From Flaviflexus equikiangi (GTDB taxonomy: Bacteria; Actinomycetota; Actinomycetes; Actinomycetales; Actinomycetaceae): a stretch of 64,000 nt of DNA. The notes beneath the pieces were generated by a model that did not search any database, had not been told where the DNA came from, and saw nothing but the letters and a program-made list of their open reading frames with translations. A program made the translations under genes and the position numbers. The stretch covers positions 2,232,001 through 2,296,000 of the forward strand of contig NZ_CP059676.1 in assembly GCF_014069875.1 (NCBI RefSeq), written 5' to 3'. Shown in pieces: positions 52,189-61,740 of the stretch. Numbering within the stretch: the stretch's first letter is position 1; the number at the start of each line of letters is the position of its first letter.

Positions 52189-52863
52189 TCACACGCTTTG
52201 GAGCAGTGTGAACATGATGCTGGCGCCGACACCCACCGCCATATAGAACTCGAGTGCGGACGAGAAGGGCTTGCGCTCCAGGGGAGTGCGCCGTCCCACC
52301 AGGATCGGTGCCCGATTGGATACGAGCTTCGGGTTCTTCGCCCAACGCTCCATGAGAGCACGCTGCTCATCCGTTGCCGGGGCCATGGCAAGGTCGCCGA
52401 TGCCGGGCTCTACCTGCCGCAGGGCCATGAGGGTGCCGGGAGCGAGATCCTTCGCGGGCTCCTTCGACTCGGAGCTGGACAGGACGATGGAGCGGAAGTC
52501 TGCTCCCTCGAGAGGCCGCACGACAACGGGACACACCACATCCCCAGCCCGGGTACGCCGCTCCGCTGCCGTCTCAGAGGTTCCCAAGACCTTTGCCACG
52601 ACAGGGACAGACCGATCGACATCGTTCCGCTTCACCATCAGCCAGGTGACATACCCGACGGCAGCGAGGATGAAGGCACCGATGAAGGGGATCGCGTATC
52701 CGATGAGTGCCATCGTGTTCGAGTAGAACAGGATCGACACCATCGCGCCCAGAAGGAAGCCGAAGAAAGCGCCGGTGAAGATGCGCTGGACGTGATCCTG
52801 TGGGCGGTTGGCAGGCACGAGGCCCGCCTTCGTGATGCTGGCGACAAGAGCGGTAGAAGACAT
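52189..52863 (-). CDS. Three-helix membrane protein, unrecognised
   Basis: 224-aa protein with two helices near residues 28-50 and 55-77, a cytoplasmic domain (V-V-A-K-V-L-G-T-S-E-T, R-P-L-E-G-A-D-F-R-S-I-V) and a C-terminal helix. Family not recognised. First gene of the cluster 51061-52863; 34 bases before the DUF4352-like gene. Confidence 0.65.
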   Translation of the reverse strand: MSSTALVASITKAGLVPANRPQDHVQRIFTGAFFGFLLGAMVSILFYSNTMALIGYAIPFIGAFILAAVGYVTWLMVKRNDVDRSVPVVAKVLGTSETAAERRTRAGDVVCPVVVRPLEGADFRSIVLSSSESKEPAKDLAPGTLMALRQVEPGIGDLAMAPATDEQRALMERWAKNPKLVSNRAPILVGRRTPLERKPFSSALEFYMAVGVGASIMFTLLQSV

Positions 52864-52870
52864 AGTGGGA

Positions 52871-54067
52871 CTAGTTTAGCCCGAGGACGCCAACGAGTTC
52901 ACGGACAGCCTTCCGCGCCCCCCATCGCGCACCGATCGTGGACGCTGTCGGACCGTAGCCGAGAAGGTGGATGGTCGGCTCCCCGGCTACCGCAGTCCCC
53001 CGCATCATGATCCCACCGTCTCTCGTGCGCAGGCGAAGCGGAGCAAGATGGCGCAGTTCCGAACGGAAACCGGTCGCCCACAGGATCATGTCCGCACGCC
53101 ACAGCTTCCCGTTCTCCTGGACGAGACCGTCGGGTTCGATGCGGGTGAACATGGGCCGGCGGTCAAAGACACCCGCTGCTCTCGCCTCGCGCACAGCATC
53201 GGTCACCAGCAGGCCGGTGGCTTCCACGACCGATAGCGGCCTCAAGCCCTGCTCGACACGGGCCCGCACGGCCGCCTCAACAGCTCGCCCGGACTGGAGC
53301 TTGCCCCCGGTATCCACCCATCGAGGCTCCCGCCGAGTGAACCACGCTGTCGCCTTCGCACCCGGCGCAATCTCAGCCAAGTGCTGGGTGGCAGAGATAC
53401 CGCCTCCGACAACAGCAACCCTGTGCCGCTCGAACTGGGCTGGCCCACGATAATCCTGCGTGTGCAACTGCACCCCCGCGAAGCTCTCCTGGCCCGGATA
53501 GTACGGCACGAAGGGCCTCGTCCATGTTCCCGTGCAGTTGATGATCGCACGCGCCTGCCACGTGCCGCCCGTCGTTGAGACACGATACCCGTCATGCCGG
53601 CGCACCGAATGAACGAGGGCTGGCCGCAGGATCGGGAAATCGAACGTTTCCTCGTACGTCGTGAAATAGTCCGGGATCACGTGAGCTGCGAGATCATCGC
53701 CGTCGAAGGGGCCGACCTTCAGACCCGGCAGATCGGCGATATCGTTCACCGTCGCCATCGTCAACGTCGGCCACCGGTGCTGCCAGGCACCACCCGGACG
53801 CACCTCCGCATCGATCACCTGATACGTGCCGGTGATCGCCGTACCGTCCGCATATCCCCTCATCCCGCTCCGGTGCAGCTCGTGGGCGGCGGCGAGTCCG
53901 GCCTGTCCCGCGCCGATGACAAGAACGTCGACGTCGCGCGGCGTGGACTGGACCGGTCCGGAGGAGGCATCGAGCCATGCTGGCTGGGTACCCCAGTGCG
54001 AGCCGCTCGGGCTCCAGGCGCCCGGGACGAGCGCAGAACTCTGCGCCGACGTTGCCAACCATTTCAC
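52871..54067 (-). CDS. Flavin-dependent monooxygenase (CzcO/FMO type)
   Basis: 398-aa FAD/NAD(P)H oxidoreductase. FAD-binding V-I-G-A-G-Q-A-G-L-A-A-A follows about 50 residues of N-terminal extension; the FMO-like signature F-A-G-V-Q-L-H-T-Q-D-Y is present; the NAD(P)H site reads V-V-G-G-G-I-S-A, slightly non-canonical. The C-terminal A-T-G-F-R-S-E motif is typical. Possibly oxidises small amines, thiols or siderophore precursors; unknown. The GTG start at 54067 is the most likely one. Diverges from the SprT-like gene (46-bp gap). Confidence 0.82.
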   Translation of the reverse strand: MKWLATSAQSSALVPGAWSPSGSHWGTQPAWLDASSGPVQSTPRDVDVLVIGAGQAGLAAAHELHRSGMRGYADGTAITGTYQVIDAEVRPGGAWQHRWPTLTMATVNDIADLPGLKVGPFDGDDLAAHVIPDYFTTYEETFDFPILRPALVHSVRRHDGYRVSTTGGTWQARAIINCTGTWTRPFVPYYPGQESFAGVQLHTQDYRGPAQFERHRVAVVGGGISATQHLAEIAPGAKATAWFTRREPRWVDTGGKLQSGRAVEAAVRARVEQGLRPLSVVEATGLLVTDAVREARAAGVFDRRPMFTRIEPDGLVQENGKLWRADMILWATGFRSELRHLAPLRLRTRDGGIMMRGTAVAGEPTIHLLGYGPTASTIGARWGARKAVRELVGVLGLN

Positions 54068-54113
54068 TCTCTCAACGGTACGTCATGGATCGAGGCCGTG
54101 ATGGAATAGTGGA

Positions 54114-54554
54114 ATGGAACTTGAGTCAGCACGCCGCCTCGCACTCGACCTCCTGGAGAGACACGGCCTCGACTGGGAGTTCGGCTGGGACAATGCTCGA
54201 CGGCGGGCTGGCCAGACGAACTACACCCATCGGAAGATCACTCTGTCGAAGCATCTCACGCCGCTGTGCACGGAGGATCAGGTGCGGCAGACGATCCTTC
54301 ACGAGATCGCTCACGCCCTCGTTGGACCCGGCCACGGCCACGGCCGAGTGTGGGCGGAGATGGCGGGACGAATCGGTGCCGAGCCGAGGAGACTCACTGG
54401 CCGCGACTTCCCGTCGGTCAAAGCCCCGTGGACGGCGACGTGCGCAGCCGGGCACGTTCACGAAAGATTCCGCCTGCCGAAGAATGAGGTGAGCTGCGGA
54501 TACTGCTCGCGATCGTACTCCCCCCGCCACGTCTTGGCCTGGACACGCTCGTAG
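54114..54554 (+). CDS. SprT-like zinc metalloprotease
   Basis: 146-aa protein with the gluzincin helix H63-E64-I-A-H67 (T-I-L-H-E-I-A-H-A-L-V) and a third-ligand region V-G-P-G-H-G-H-G. A C-terminal zinc ribbon has cysteine pairs (T-C-A-A-G-H, S-C-G-Y-C). The eukaryotic relative Spartan degrades DNA-protein crosslinks; the bacterial role is unproven. Confidence 0.88.
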   Translation: MELESARRLALDLLERHGLDWEFGWDNARRRAGQTNYTHRKITLSKHLTPLCTEDQVRQTILHEIAHALVGPGHGHGRVWAEMAGRIGAEPRRLTGRDFPSVKAPWTATCAAGHVHERFRLPKNEVSCGYCSRSYSPRHVLAWTRS

Positions 54555-54681
54555 AAGGCCATTTGCTCCCTCCCAGACGGTAGGGGGATCTCCTCACCGG
54601 CACCCACCCGGGAACGGAACGGGGTTCGCACTGGGGTAAACTTGACGAACAACCATGTCGGCACTCAGTGGGGAGACGCCA

Positions 54682-55965
54682 GTGAAGCGATTGCTATCAA
54701 CGGCCCTCCTCGTGAGCCTCGCACTTGCCGCGTGCTCGGATGCCAGCGAGGAGACGACCACACCCCCGGAACCCGTGAAGAGTGTCGAGTTGACGTTCCG
54801 AACGTGGGACGAGGCATCGATCCCCGCGTACGAAGAGTCCTTCGACGCATTCACTGCGGCGAACCCGTCGATCACGGTCACCATCGAGACCATCGACGAA
54901 GACGAGTATTGGCAGCGGCTCGAATCAGACCTCGACGCCGGCACCGCCGCTGACGTGTTCTGGCTGAACCCGGCAAACGTCGCCGACCATGCGAGAGATG
55001 ACGAGATCGTGACGATCGAGACGGTGCGAAGCGACTGGGAGGAACACCTCGTCGACCTTTTCACGGTTGACGAGGCTCTGCGGGCGGTGCCGCAGATGTG
55101 GAACTCTGTCGCGCTCTACTACAACCGGGATCTGTACTCTGAGGTTGATACTCGAGTCGAAAACCTGACGTGGGGGACAGAGGAGGACACCCTCCTCGAC
55201 ACCGCGCGGCAGTTGACGCTCGACGCGGAGGGCCGCACGGCGGGCTCGGACGACTTCGACCAGGATTCGATCGTGCAATACGGATTTTCACCCGATCCTG
55301 ATCTGACGACGGCATTCGTACCTTTTCTTGTGCAGGCCGGGGGGCAGTTCCAGGCCGAGGATGGAACGTTCACGTTCGCGAGTGAGGCCGGAGAACTATC
55401 GACCCAGTATCTCGTCGATCTCGTCAACACCGCGGCAGTCTCACCCGAACTCGTGGAGGACGACGATGCTCAAGACCTGTTCCGCGACGGCAACCTCGTT
55501 CTCTATCAGTCCGACTCCGATTCTCTCGCTACCATCGCGGCAGAGGCAGACTTCGACTGGGCCATCGCCCCGATCGTAGGCGGCCCAGACGGCAAGATCT
55601 CCGTGCTCGACGGCGTGGCGGCTGCGGGGTATACGGGAAGCGATCACCCCGACGAGGTGATGCTCCTCCTCGAATGGTTGGGCACCGCCCAGGGGCAGGA
55701 TCCCCTCGCCGCCAACGGCATCGCATTCCCCGCCGCTCTTCGGGCACAGGACACGTACGTCAACTATTGGGCGAAAGAGGGCGTCGACGTGTCGGTCTTC
55801 ATCGAGAGTTCAAGCAATTCGGTGACAATCTCGTCCCACAACCTCGACATTCATTCCGCCCTGGAAACGATCCAGTCATCCTATCGGGACATGCTTCGCG
55901 GCGACCTGTCCGTCGATGAGGGACTCTCCGAGGCACAGCAGGCCGGCAACGCAGCCCTCCGCTAA
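54682..55965 (+). CDS. Sugar-binding lipoprotein of an ABC transporter
   Basis: 427-aa family 1 extracellular solute-binding protein. N-terminal lipobox L-A-L-A-A-C18 predicts lipid anchoring; a D/E/T/P linker follows. The binding domain has F-R-T-W-D-E-A-S-I-P and L-Y-Y-N-R-D-L, typical for carbohydrate receptors. GTG start at 54682 with GGGGAG upstream. No permease or ATPase is adjacent, so it may serve a distant transporter, possibly the sugar system at the left edge of the window. Its end overlaps the convergent phosphatase gene by 4 bases. Confidence 0.88.
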   Translation: MKRLLSTALLVSLALAACSDASEETTTPPEPVKSVELTFRTWDEASIPAYEESFDAFTAANPSITVTIETIDEDEYWQRLESDLDAGTAADVFWLNPANVADHARDDEIVTIETVRSDWEEHLVDLFTVDEALRAVPQMWNSVALYYNRDLYSEVDTRVENLTWGTEEDTLLDTARQLTLDAEGRTAGSDDFDQDSIVQYGFSPDPDLTTAFVPFLVQAGGQFQAEDGTFTFASEAGELSTQYLVDLVNTAAVSPELVEDDDAQDLFRDGNLVLYQSDSDSLATIAAEADFDWAIAPIVGGPDGKISVLDGVAAAGYTGSDHPDEVMLLLEWLGTAQGQDPLAANGIAFPAALRAQDTYVNYWAKEGVDVSVFIESSSNSVTISSHNLDIHSALETIQSSYRDMLRGDLSVDEGLSEAQQAGNAALR

Positions 55966-56531
55966 CGGACGGTGTCCCGCACCCAGGCGATAATGCCGGC
56001 GGCTCCGCTTTCAACGGCTGACAGCGTGTCGTAGAAGCCGTCCTCCCCGCCATACCACGGGTCTGGAACATCCCACTCCCCATCGGAAGAATAGAAAGCA
56101 GAATAGCCTGCGGAGGACCTCTCCTTGCCTTCCAGGATCCCGCCCGGCCCGAAAGCACCATGTGGGGCGATCTCGAGGGGTACATTGTCGTCGAACTCGC
56201 TCCACAGGTGGATAACGGAGGGATCGATCCCGTTGCTTTCGGCTACTTTCTTCAACTGCCGAGCATGGCCCACCGTCATCGCCAGCACAAGGTCAGAATC
56301 TGCAAGATCGGCAGGAGTGACCTGGCGTGCCGCCCGCCTCGGGACGTCATAGCCCGCTTCGCGAAGGACCTTGGCGGCACGCGAGTCGACAGGCCGACCG
56401 CTCTCCTCATCGGATACGCCGACCGAGTCGACATCGACATCGATACCTGCCTGCGCGAATCGCTCTCGGAGCACAATCTCCCCCATGGGGGAACGGCAGA
56501 TGTTTCCTGTACAGACAACGAGAATACGCAT
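55962..56531 (-). CDS. Low-molecular-weight protein-tyrosine phosphatase
   Basis: 189-aa cytosolic phosphatase with C7-T-G-N-I-C-R13-S (the P-loop) at the N-terminus and the general-acid D157 in V-P-D157-P-W-Y-G-G. The usual length is about 150-160, and the extra stretch lies between roughly residues 113 and 152, rich in glycine and aromatics. Removes phosphate from tyrosines of envelope-polysaccharide kinases in known cases. TAGGAT ends 6 bases before the ATG. Confidence 0.9.
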   Translation of the reverse strand: MRILVVCTGNICRSPMGEIVLRERFAQAGIDVDVDSVGVSDEESGRPVDSRAAKVLREAGYDVPRRAARQVTPADLADSDLVLAMTVGHARQLKKVAESNGIDPSVIHLWSEFDDNVPLEIAPHGAFGPGGILEGKERSSAGYSAFYSSDGEWDVPDPWYGGEDGFYDTLSAVESGAAGIIAWVRDTVR

Positions 56532-56682
56532 GATGAGATCCTAACCCACCACGATCCGGGGCGATCCGGGCCCGCGCGGTGCGGCACGAGTGGCTCGATT
56601 CCTTGGAGAACCCGGGGAGTATGAATGTGATTCCCAGCAGCGGACCGGTAGGGTGCTCGACAACTCCCGTAGGCTGGTCACC

Positions 56683-57402
56683 ATGATCAGACGTACCACC
56701 ATCCTGGCAGCCGCGGCACTCCTCACGCTCAGTGCCTGCTCAAGCGAAGAAGGCACTTCGAGCACCGCGACCCCGACGCCTGCTGCCGACCAAACGACGG
56801 AGCCCGTCTCGTACGAGTGCACCGACCCCCTGGCGGGCTCCCCCTCCGAGGTCGATGCGTTCGATCTCATCGTCTGCTCGACACTCGCGCTCGCAGCAAC
56901 AGACGGCTACGTCACCACATCCACCGTCGAGGGGTCCGGGACGACGGTCCTCCGTGTCAACGGGGATCCCTTCACCGTCGAGGTGAGCTACCCCGACGAC
57001 ACCGCGATCATCGCGAACGAAACCGACGCCTGGGTCGATAACGGGAGCGGTGAATGGCAGCGCGCGGACGTCACATCGAGTGACTACCTGATTGCCCAAG
57101 CCTCCCAGGTCTTCGACACGTACAAGAATTCTCAGGACCCCGCGAAGTCAACCGCGGATATCCCCGAGGGCACGACGTACACGGTCGAAGGAACCGAGGA
57201 GATCGACGGCGTCGAGTACCACATCCTCTCCGCCGAGTTCAACGACGGTTCGTCCACGAGTACGCTCCGCATGTGGATCGGTCCCGACTACCGCCAGCAG
57301 AGAATGCTCGTCTCGATCGTCTCCGAGGATACGAACCCGCTCCTCGTCGAGACCGAGTATGTCGAGTGGGACGTAGCGCAGGACATCACGCTTCCCGAAT
57401 AG
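56683..57402 (+). CDS. Secreted lipoprotein, unrecognised
   Basis: 239-aa lipoprotein: signal peptide with lipobox L-T-L-S-A-C19, then a Thr/Ala/Pro linker and a beta-rich domain (T-V-E-V-S-Y-P-D-D-T, W-V-D-N-G-S-G-E-W-Q, D-G-S-S-T-S-T-L-R-M-W-I-G). The general plan recalls mycobacterial LprG/LppX-type or LolA-like folds; not assigned. TAGGCT ends 7 bases before the ATG (leaderless). An extended hairpin follows. Confidence 0.75.
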   Translation: MIRRTTILAAAALLTLSACSSEEGTSSTATPTPAADQTTEPVSYECTDPLAGSPSEVDAFDLIVCSTLALAATDGYVTTSTVEGSGTTVLRVNGDPFTVEVSYPDDTAIIANETDAWVDNGSGEWQRADVTSSDYLIAQASQVFDTYKNSQDPAKSTADIPEGTTYTVEGTEEIDGVEYHILSAEFNDGSSTSTLRMWIGPDYRQQRMLVSIVSEDTNPLLVETEYVEWDVAQDITLPE

Positions 57403-57428
57403 GAAGAGAAAACGACGCGGGAATGGAG

Positions 57429-57454
57429 AATGGGGGAGCATATGCTCCCCCATT
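57429..57454. terminator. Hairpin between lipoprotein and HdeD genes
   Basis: 12-bp perfect stem (AATGGGGGAGCA and complement) with a TA loop, in the gap between convergent genes. Weaker outer pairing (AATGGA with TCCATT) extends it. Probably a bidirectional terminator. Confidence 0.65.
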
Positions 57455-57469
57455 CCATTACGTAAGGTC

Positions 57470-58060
57470 TTAGCGACGTGCCTTGGGCGTCCTACCCGTG
57501 ACGGCTCGGACCACGTTGAGGCCACCGAGAACGACCATCGAGATACCGACGAACCACCAGAGGAACACTGCTCCCCACAGGGCGTTGCTCAGAAGCGTCG
57601 CTCCAGCGATCACGGAGATCACGGCGTAGACGATCGTGGGAACCTTCGACTTGGCGTTGCCAAGGGTGAAGAGTGCAGTGAAGCCCTCGATCACCCACAT
57701 GACGCCGACCATGATCGTCAGCAAGAGGAAGAGGAAGGCCGCCGACTGCTGGAGGGACGAGAAGGCATAGATACCGGCGACGAGGTAGAGGCCGGCCAGA
57801 AGCAGGTGGGCGACTCGGCCGCCTGCACCGATCTTCTTGGAGAAGACGCCGATCGAGGCGTAGACAAGACCAGCAATAATCGCGTAGAGAGCGATCACGC
57901 CGGTCAGAGTCACGGCGGCCTTGGTCGGCCAGACCAGGATGGCGATACCGAAACCAACGGTGATGAGGCCGCCTGCGATAAGGGCGAGACGGGTGGTCTC
58001 CTCCGGGCCGGAATCTTCAGAAATCACGATGGTGGACGCCGGAGCGTTGTTGTTTGACAT
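57470..58060 (-). CDS. HdeD/DUF308 family membrane protein
   Basis: 196-aa protein with six helices, two repeats of the HdeD pattern (G-V-I-A-L-Y-A-I-I-A-G-L-V; G-A-V-F-L-W-W-F-V-G). HdeD in E. coli is linked to acid resistance; the role here is unknown. ATG at 58060 with an acidic N-terminus of 25 residues. The 162-bp upstream gap is AT-rich, with a CAAGCG-GATT-CGCTTG palindrome at 58091-58106. Confidence 0.85.
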   Translation of the reverse strand: MSNNNAPASTIVISEDSGPEETTRLALIAGGLITVGFGIAILVWPTKAAVTLTGVIALYAIIAGLVYASIGVFSKKIGAGGRVAHLLLAGLYLVAGIYAFSSLQQSAAFLFLLLTIMVGVMWVIEGFTALFTLGNAKSKVPTIVYAVISVIAGATLLSNALWGAVFLWWFVGISMVVLGGLNVVRAVTGRTPKARR

Positions 58061-58090
58061 GGTCTTCTCGACTTCTTGCAAGTGTGTAGG

Positions 58091-58106
58091 CAAGCGGATT
58101 CGCTTG
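58091..58106. promoter_or_regulatory. Palindrome in the hdeD leader
   Basis: CAAGCG, GATT, CGCTTG; perfect 6-bp arms about 31 bases upstream of the HdeD start. Possible operator or leader hairpin; the surrounding 58107-58222 is AT-rich and holds nothing else I can name. Confidence 0.35.
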
Positions 58107-58222
58107 GGTTGTAGCATACCAAACACAATTTCGCATCATATAAACATCTCACCTGGAGCATCGACAGTGCTAAAGCACCCACTACTCCATTGCGATTGAC
58201 AGCAAGCTGTTGTCGCCGCCGA

Positions 58223-59289
58223 CTATTTCAACTCGCTTCCGTGGGTGCCGACTGATGTCGCCTCGCTAGCCCCGACACGCACGAGCATCTTTCCGGTGTT
58301 CCCCCCGCGCATCATGTCAAGAAAGGCATCCACCGTGTTCTCAATCCCGTCCACAATGGTCTCGTCATAGGCGATCTCTCCGGCCGCGAACCACTCGGCC
58401 ATGCGCGCACCAAACTCGGATGACAGGTCAAGGTGGGCGGCGAGGGTGAATCCTTGGATCGAGAGCGCCCGGGTGATGACATTCATCATGTTGTCGGGCC
58501 CAGGTGTAGGGCCGGCAGTGTTGTAACCAGCGATTGCACCGCACAACGCCAACCGACCATTGTCGTTCATAACGTCGAGTGCGGCCTCGAGGTGGTCTCC
58601 CCCACATTATCGAAGTAGACGTCAACACCCTCAGGCGCTGCGGCCGCGAGCTGTTCCCGGATAGGCGCTTCCTTGTAGTTCAGCGCAATGTCATAGCCGT
58701 ACTTCTCGGTGAGCAGACGCACCTTCTCGGCGCTGCCGGCGGACCCGATGACACGCTTAGCACCGAGCAGCCGTGCGATCTGCCCGGCTGCGGTTCCCAC
58801 GGCACCAGCGGCACCTGAGATGAACACGGTGTCACCCGCACTCATCGGTGCGATCCGCGTCAGGCCGACGTAGGCGGTGAGGCCTGTCATGCCAAGAATG
58901 TGCAGCGACAGCGAGAGCGGCACCCCGTCACGTTCCGGCACAGCGTGAAACGTCGAGGCATTGGCCTGGATGAGATCAGACCACCCGTGCTGGTGCTGCA
59001 CCACGGTTCCCACCGGCAGCGACTCATCCTCGGACTCCACGACACGGCCGATCGCGCCGCCCGTGATGCGCTCCCCCAACGCGTAGGGTGCGACGTAGCT
59101 GCGCGTGTCGTTCATGCGCCCCCGCATATAAGGGTCAACCGAGATGAAGGCGTTCGCAACTCGCACCTCACCGGGCTGAAGCGGCCCGAGTTCCACGGTC
59201 ACGATCCTGAAGTCATCGTGAGTTGGCCAGCCCGATGGCCGGGCGGCAAGCTGGATCTGCGTGCTGAGTGCGGTGCTGCTGGTAGTCAT
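58223..59289 (-). pseudogene. CurA-type NADP-dependent oxidoreductase with frameshift
   Basis: Medium-chain reductase of the zinc-free curcumin/alkenal reductase type: R-P-S-G-W-P-T near the start, V-D-P-Y-M-R-G-R-M, and the nucleotide-binding S-G-A-A-G-A-V-G-T. Near 58599-58603 (C5 run; G5 on the coding strand) the frame breaks after F-D-N-V-G; restoring one base gives F-D-N-V-G-G-D-H-L-E-A-A-L-D-V-M and the rest of the protein, about 355 residues in total. True inactivation or a homopolymer error. The ORF is also open 105 bases upstream to an ATG at 59394. Divergent from tetR. Confidence 0.75.
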
Positions 59290-59439
59290 CGAGTTCAACT
59301 TCTCGTGAGTTACTGCCGCAAGAGCGGACAGGGTTGGTACGAGCGACAAGGCACCGGCATATGTCCCGATCGCAAGAATGCGACTGTTCAACATGTGGCT
59401 TCCCTTGTACTGCTCACACCCCTAATTGTGGAATACTTG

Positions 59440-59467
59440 GTTCACTATAACGCATATTAGAATGAAC
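59440..59467. promoter_or_regulatory. Imperfect palindrome between oxidoreductase and TetR genes (putative operator)
   Basis: 28-bp dyad with outer arms GTTCA and TGAAC and further matches inward (GTTCAnTnTAA against its complement). It lies 22 bases upstream of the tetR ATG and includes TAGAAT, a possible -10 box. Position between divergent genes is typical for a TetR operator. Confidence 0.6.
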
Positions 59468-59489
59468 GGTACAAAACGGAGGAGTGCAC

Positions 59490-60092
59490 ATGGGCCGCCC
59501 GCAAGCATTCGACACGGACGCCGTCGTGCGCTCAGCCCGAAACGTCTTCTGGCGACTCGGCTACGAGAGCACCTCCGTACCCGACCTTGAGGCCGCCACG
59601 GGTTTGAACCGGTCGAGCATCTATCACGCATTCGGCAGCAAACGCGGCCTCTTCGATACCAGCGTTGAGAGTTACCTTACGGAGGTCGTGCGTCCGCGAC
59701 TCGAGCCCCTCACAGGCGAAAAAATCTCCCCACGGGCACTCGTCGATTACCTGGTCGCGCTTCGCTCAGCCCTCGCTGAACGGTCCGCGCTCGCGTCACA
59801 CGGGTGCATGCTCATCAACACGGCTGGCGCGAGGATCGGTCAGGACGAAGCAGTGCGAGAAGCCATTGCCGGCTACCAGCGCGAACTGCGGGCGGCATTC
59901 TTGCGCGGGCTACAAGCCGCCCACCCCGAGCTCGACGACGAGACGGCGGATCGGGGATCGCGCATCATCGCCGCACTCGTCATTACCGCCCTTGCCCTCA
60001 CCCGAGCAGATTTCGACGCAGCAATGGAGAATGTCAATACCGCCATCGAACTCGCTGCAGGCGCAAACACGGGAGGGTCCGTTCGCGGATAG
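59490..60092 (+). CDS. TetR/AcrR regulator divergent from oxidoreductase
   Basis: 200-aa repressor. N-terminus M-G-R-P-Q-A-F-D-T-D-A-V and the helix-turn-helix T-S-V-P-D-L-E-A-A-T-G-L-N-R-S-S-I-Y-H-A-F-G match TetR proteins such as those controlling alkenal/quinone reductases. The C-terminal domain has a single cysteine in S-H-G-C-M-L-I-N, typical of that branch, possibly a redox or electrophile sensor. GGAGGAG lies 6 bases before the ATG. Probably controls itself and the oxidoreductase through the 28-bp dyad. Confidence 0.88.
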   Translation: MGRPQAFDTDAVVRSARNVFWRLGYESTSVPDLEAATGLNRSSIYHAFGSKRGLFDTSVESYLTEVVRPRLEPLTGEKISPRALVDYLVALRSALAERSALASHGCMLINTAGARIGQDEAVREAIAGYQRELRAAFLRGLQAAHPELDDETADRGSRIIAALVITALALTRADFDAAMENVNTAIELAAGANTGGSVRG

Positions 60093-60519
60093 ACCAGAGA
60101 CCACGAAGGATGCAAAGCAGAAATCCGCCACCTGCACAGCCGGAGCCCCGCACGGCAACGCAAGTCTCGACAGGAGCAGATGCATGTCGGCGCGAGAGGT
60201 CACTGTCGTGGGCGTATCGGGTTGGTGAAGAAGCGGGTCCACGCAGCCCCTGGTCTGGTCGCCAGCCGTAGCCAGCGTTTCACTGAGCAGGCCTGCAGGG
60301 CCGTTAATACGAGGAGCGGTCACCGTGGCGATGTCTTTCGAGCGAGAATTACGAGAGCTCTCTCGAAGGACTCCGGCGGTGATCGCTCCTGCGTCAGCAA
60401 CGAGGTTCACGACCACCATGCGGCCACACCACTCAAAGGGGCACTACTACGAGAACGCCCCTGATCTGCGATAACTCGCGGATCAGGGGCGTGATCAGGT
60501 TTTTCCCTGGAGCCTCAGA
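60093..60519. other. Region without a supported gene
   Basis: 427 bp between tetR and nrdF. Open frames exist on both strands but none has a start signal, recognisable domain or typical composition. It may be a decayed gene. Holds the hairpin at 60456-60491. Confidence 0.6.
60456..60491. terminator. Terminator hairpin downstream of nrdF
   Basis: 15-bp stem with one wobble pair (CGCCCCTGATC-rich arms, loop ATAACT). On the plus strand TTTTT follows about 8 bases later; on the minus strand it lies 32 bases after the nrdF stop. Confidence 0.65.
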
Positions 60520-60522
60520 GAC

Positions 60523-61527
<1,005 letters not shown>

Positions 61528-61701
61528 TCAATCCATCTTGTCATGAACGAGACCCGTCTTCGAGAGGTGATCCCCACTCGCGGGCCTTGCCGCTAGCCGG
61601 GAAAGCCACATGGCCGCCCAGACCCGCATCTCACAGCCAATTGCCGCCATACTTCCAGGGCCTTGGAGAACCCTGGGTAGGGGCTCTCTCTAACGGCTGA
61701 A

Positions 61702-61734
61702 ACTCTTCCCCTCGTCAAGCGCAGCGGGAAGAGT
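61702..61734. promoter_or_regulatory. Dyad just upstream of the SRPBCC gene
   Basis: ACTCTTCCC (61702-61710) and GGGAAGAGT (61726-61734), 15-base spacer, ending 6 bases before the ATG at 61741. Possible operator or leader hairpin. The rest of 61498-61701 holds only the divergent promoter region. Confidence 0.4.
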
Positions 61735-61740
61735 GTGGGT

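Noticed and set aside
59290..59394. 35-residue hydrophobic extension of the oxidoreductase frame
   Set aside because: The family start M-T-T-S-S...L-A-A-R-P is internal; a membrane anchor is not expected, though the ATG at 59394 has a GGGAAG nearby and cannot be fully excluded.
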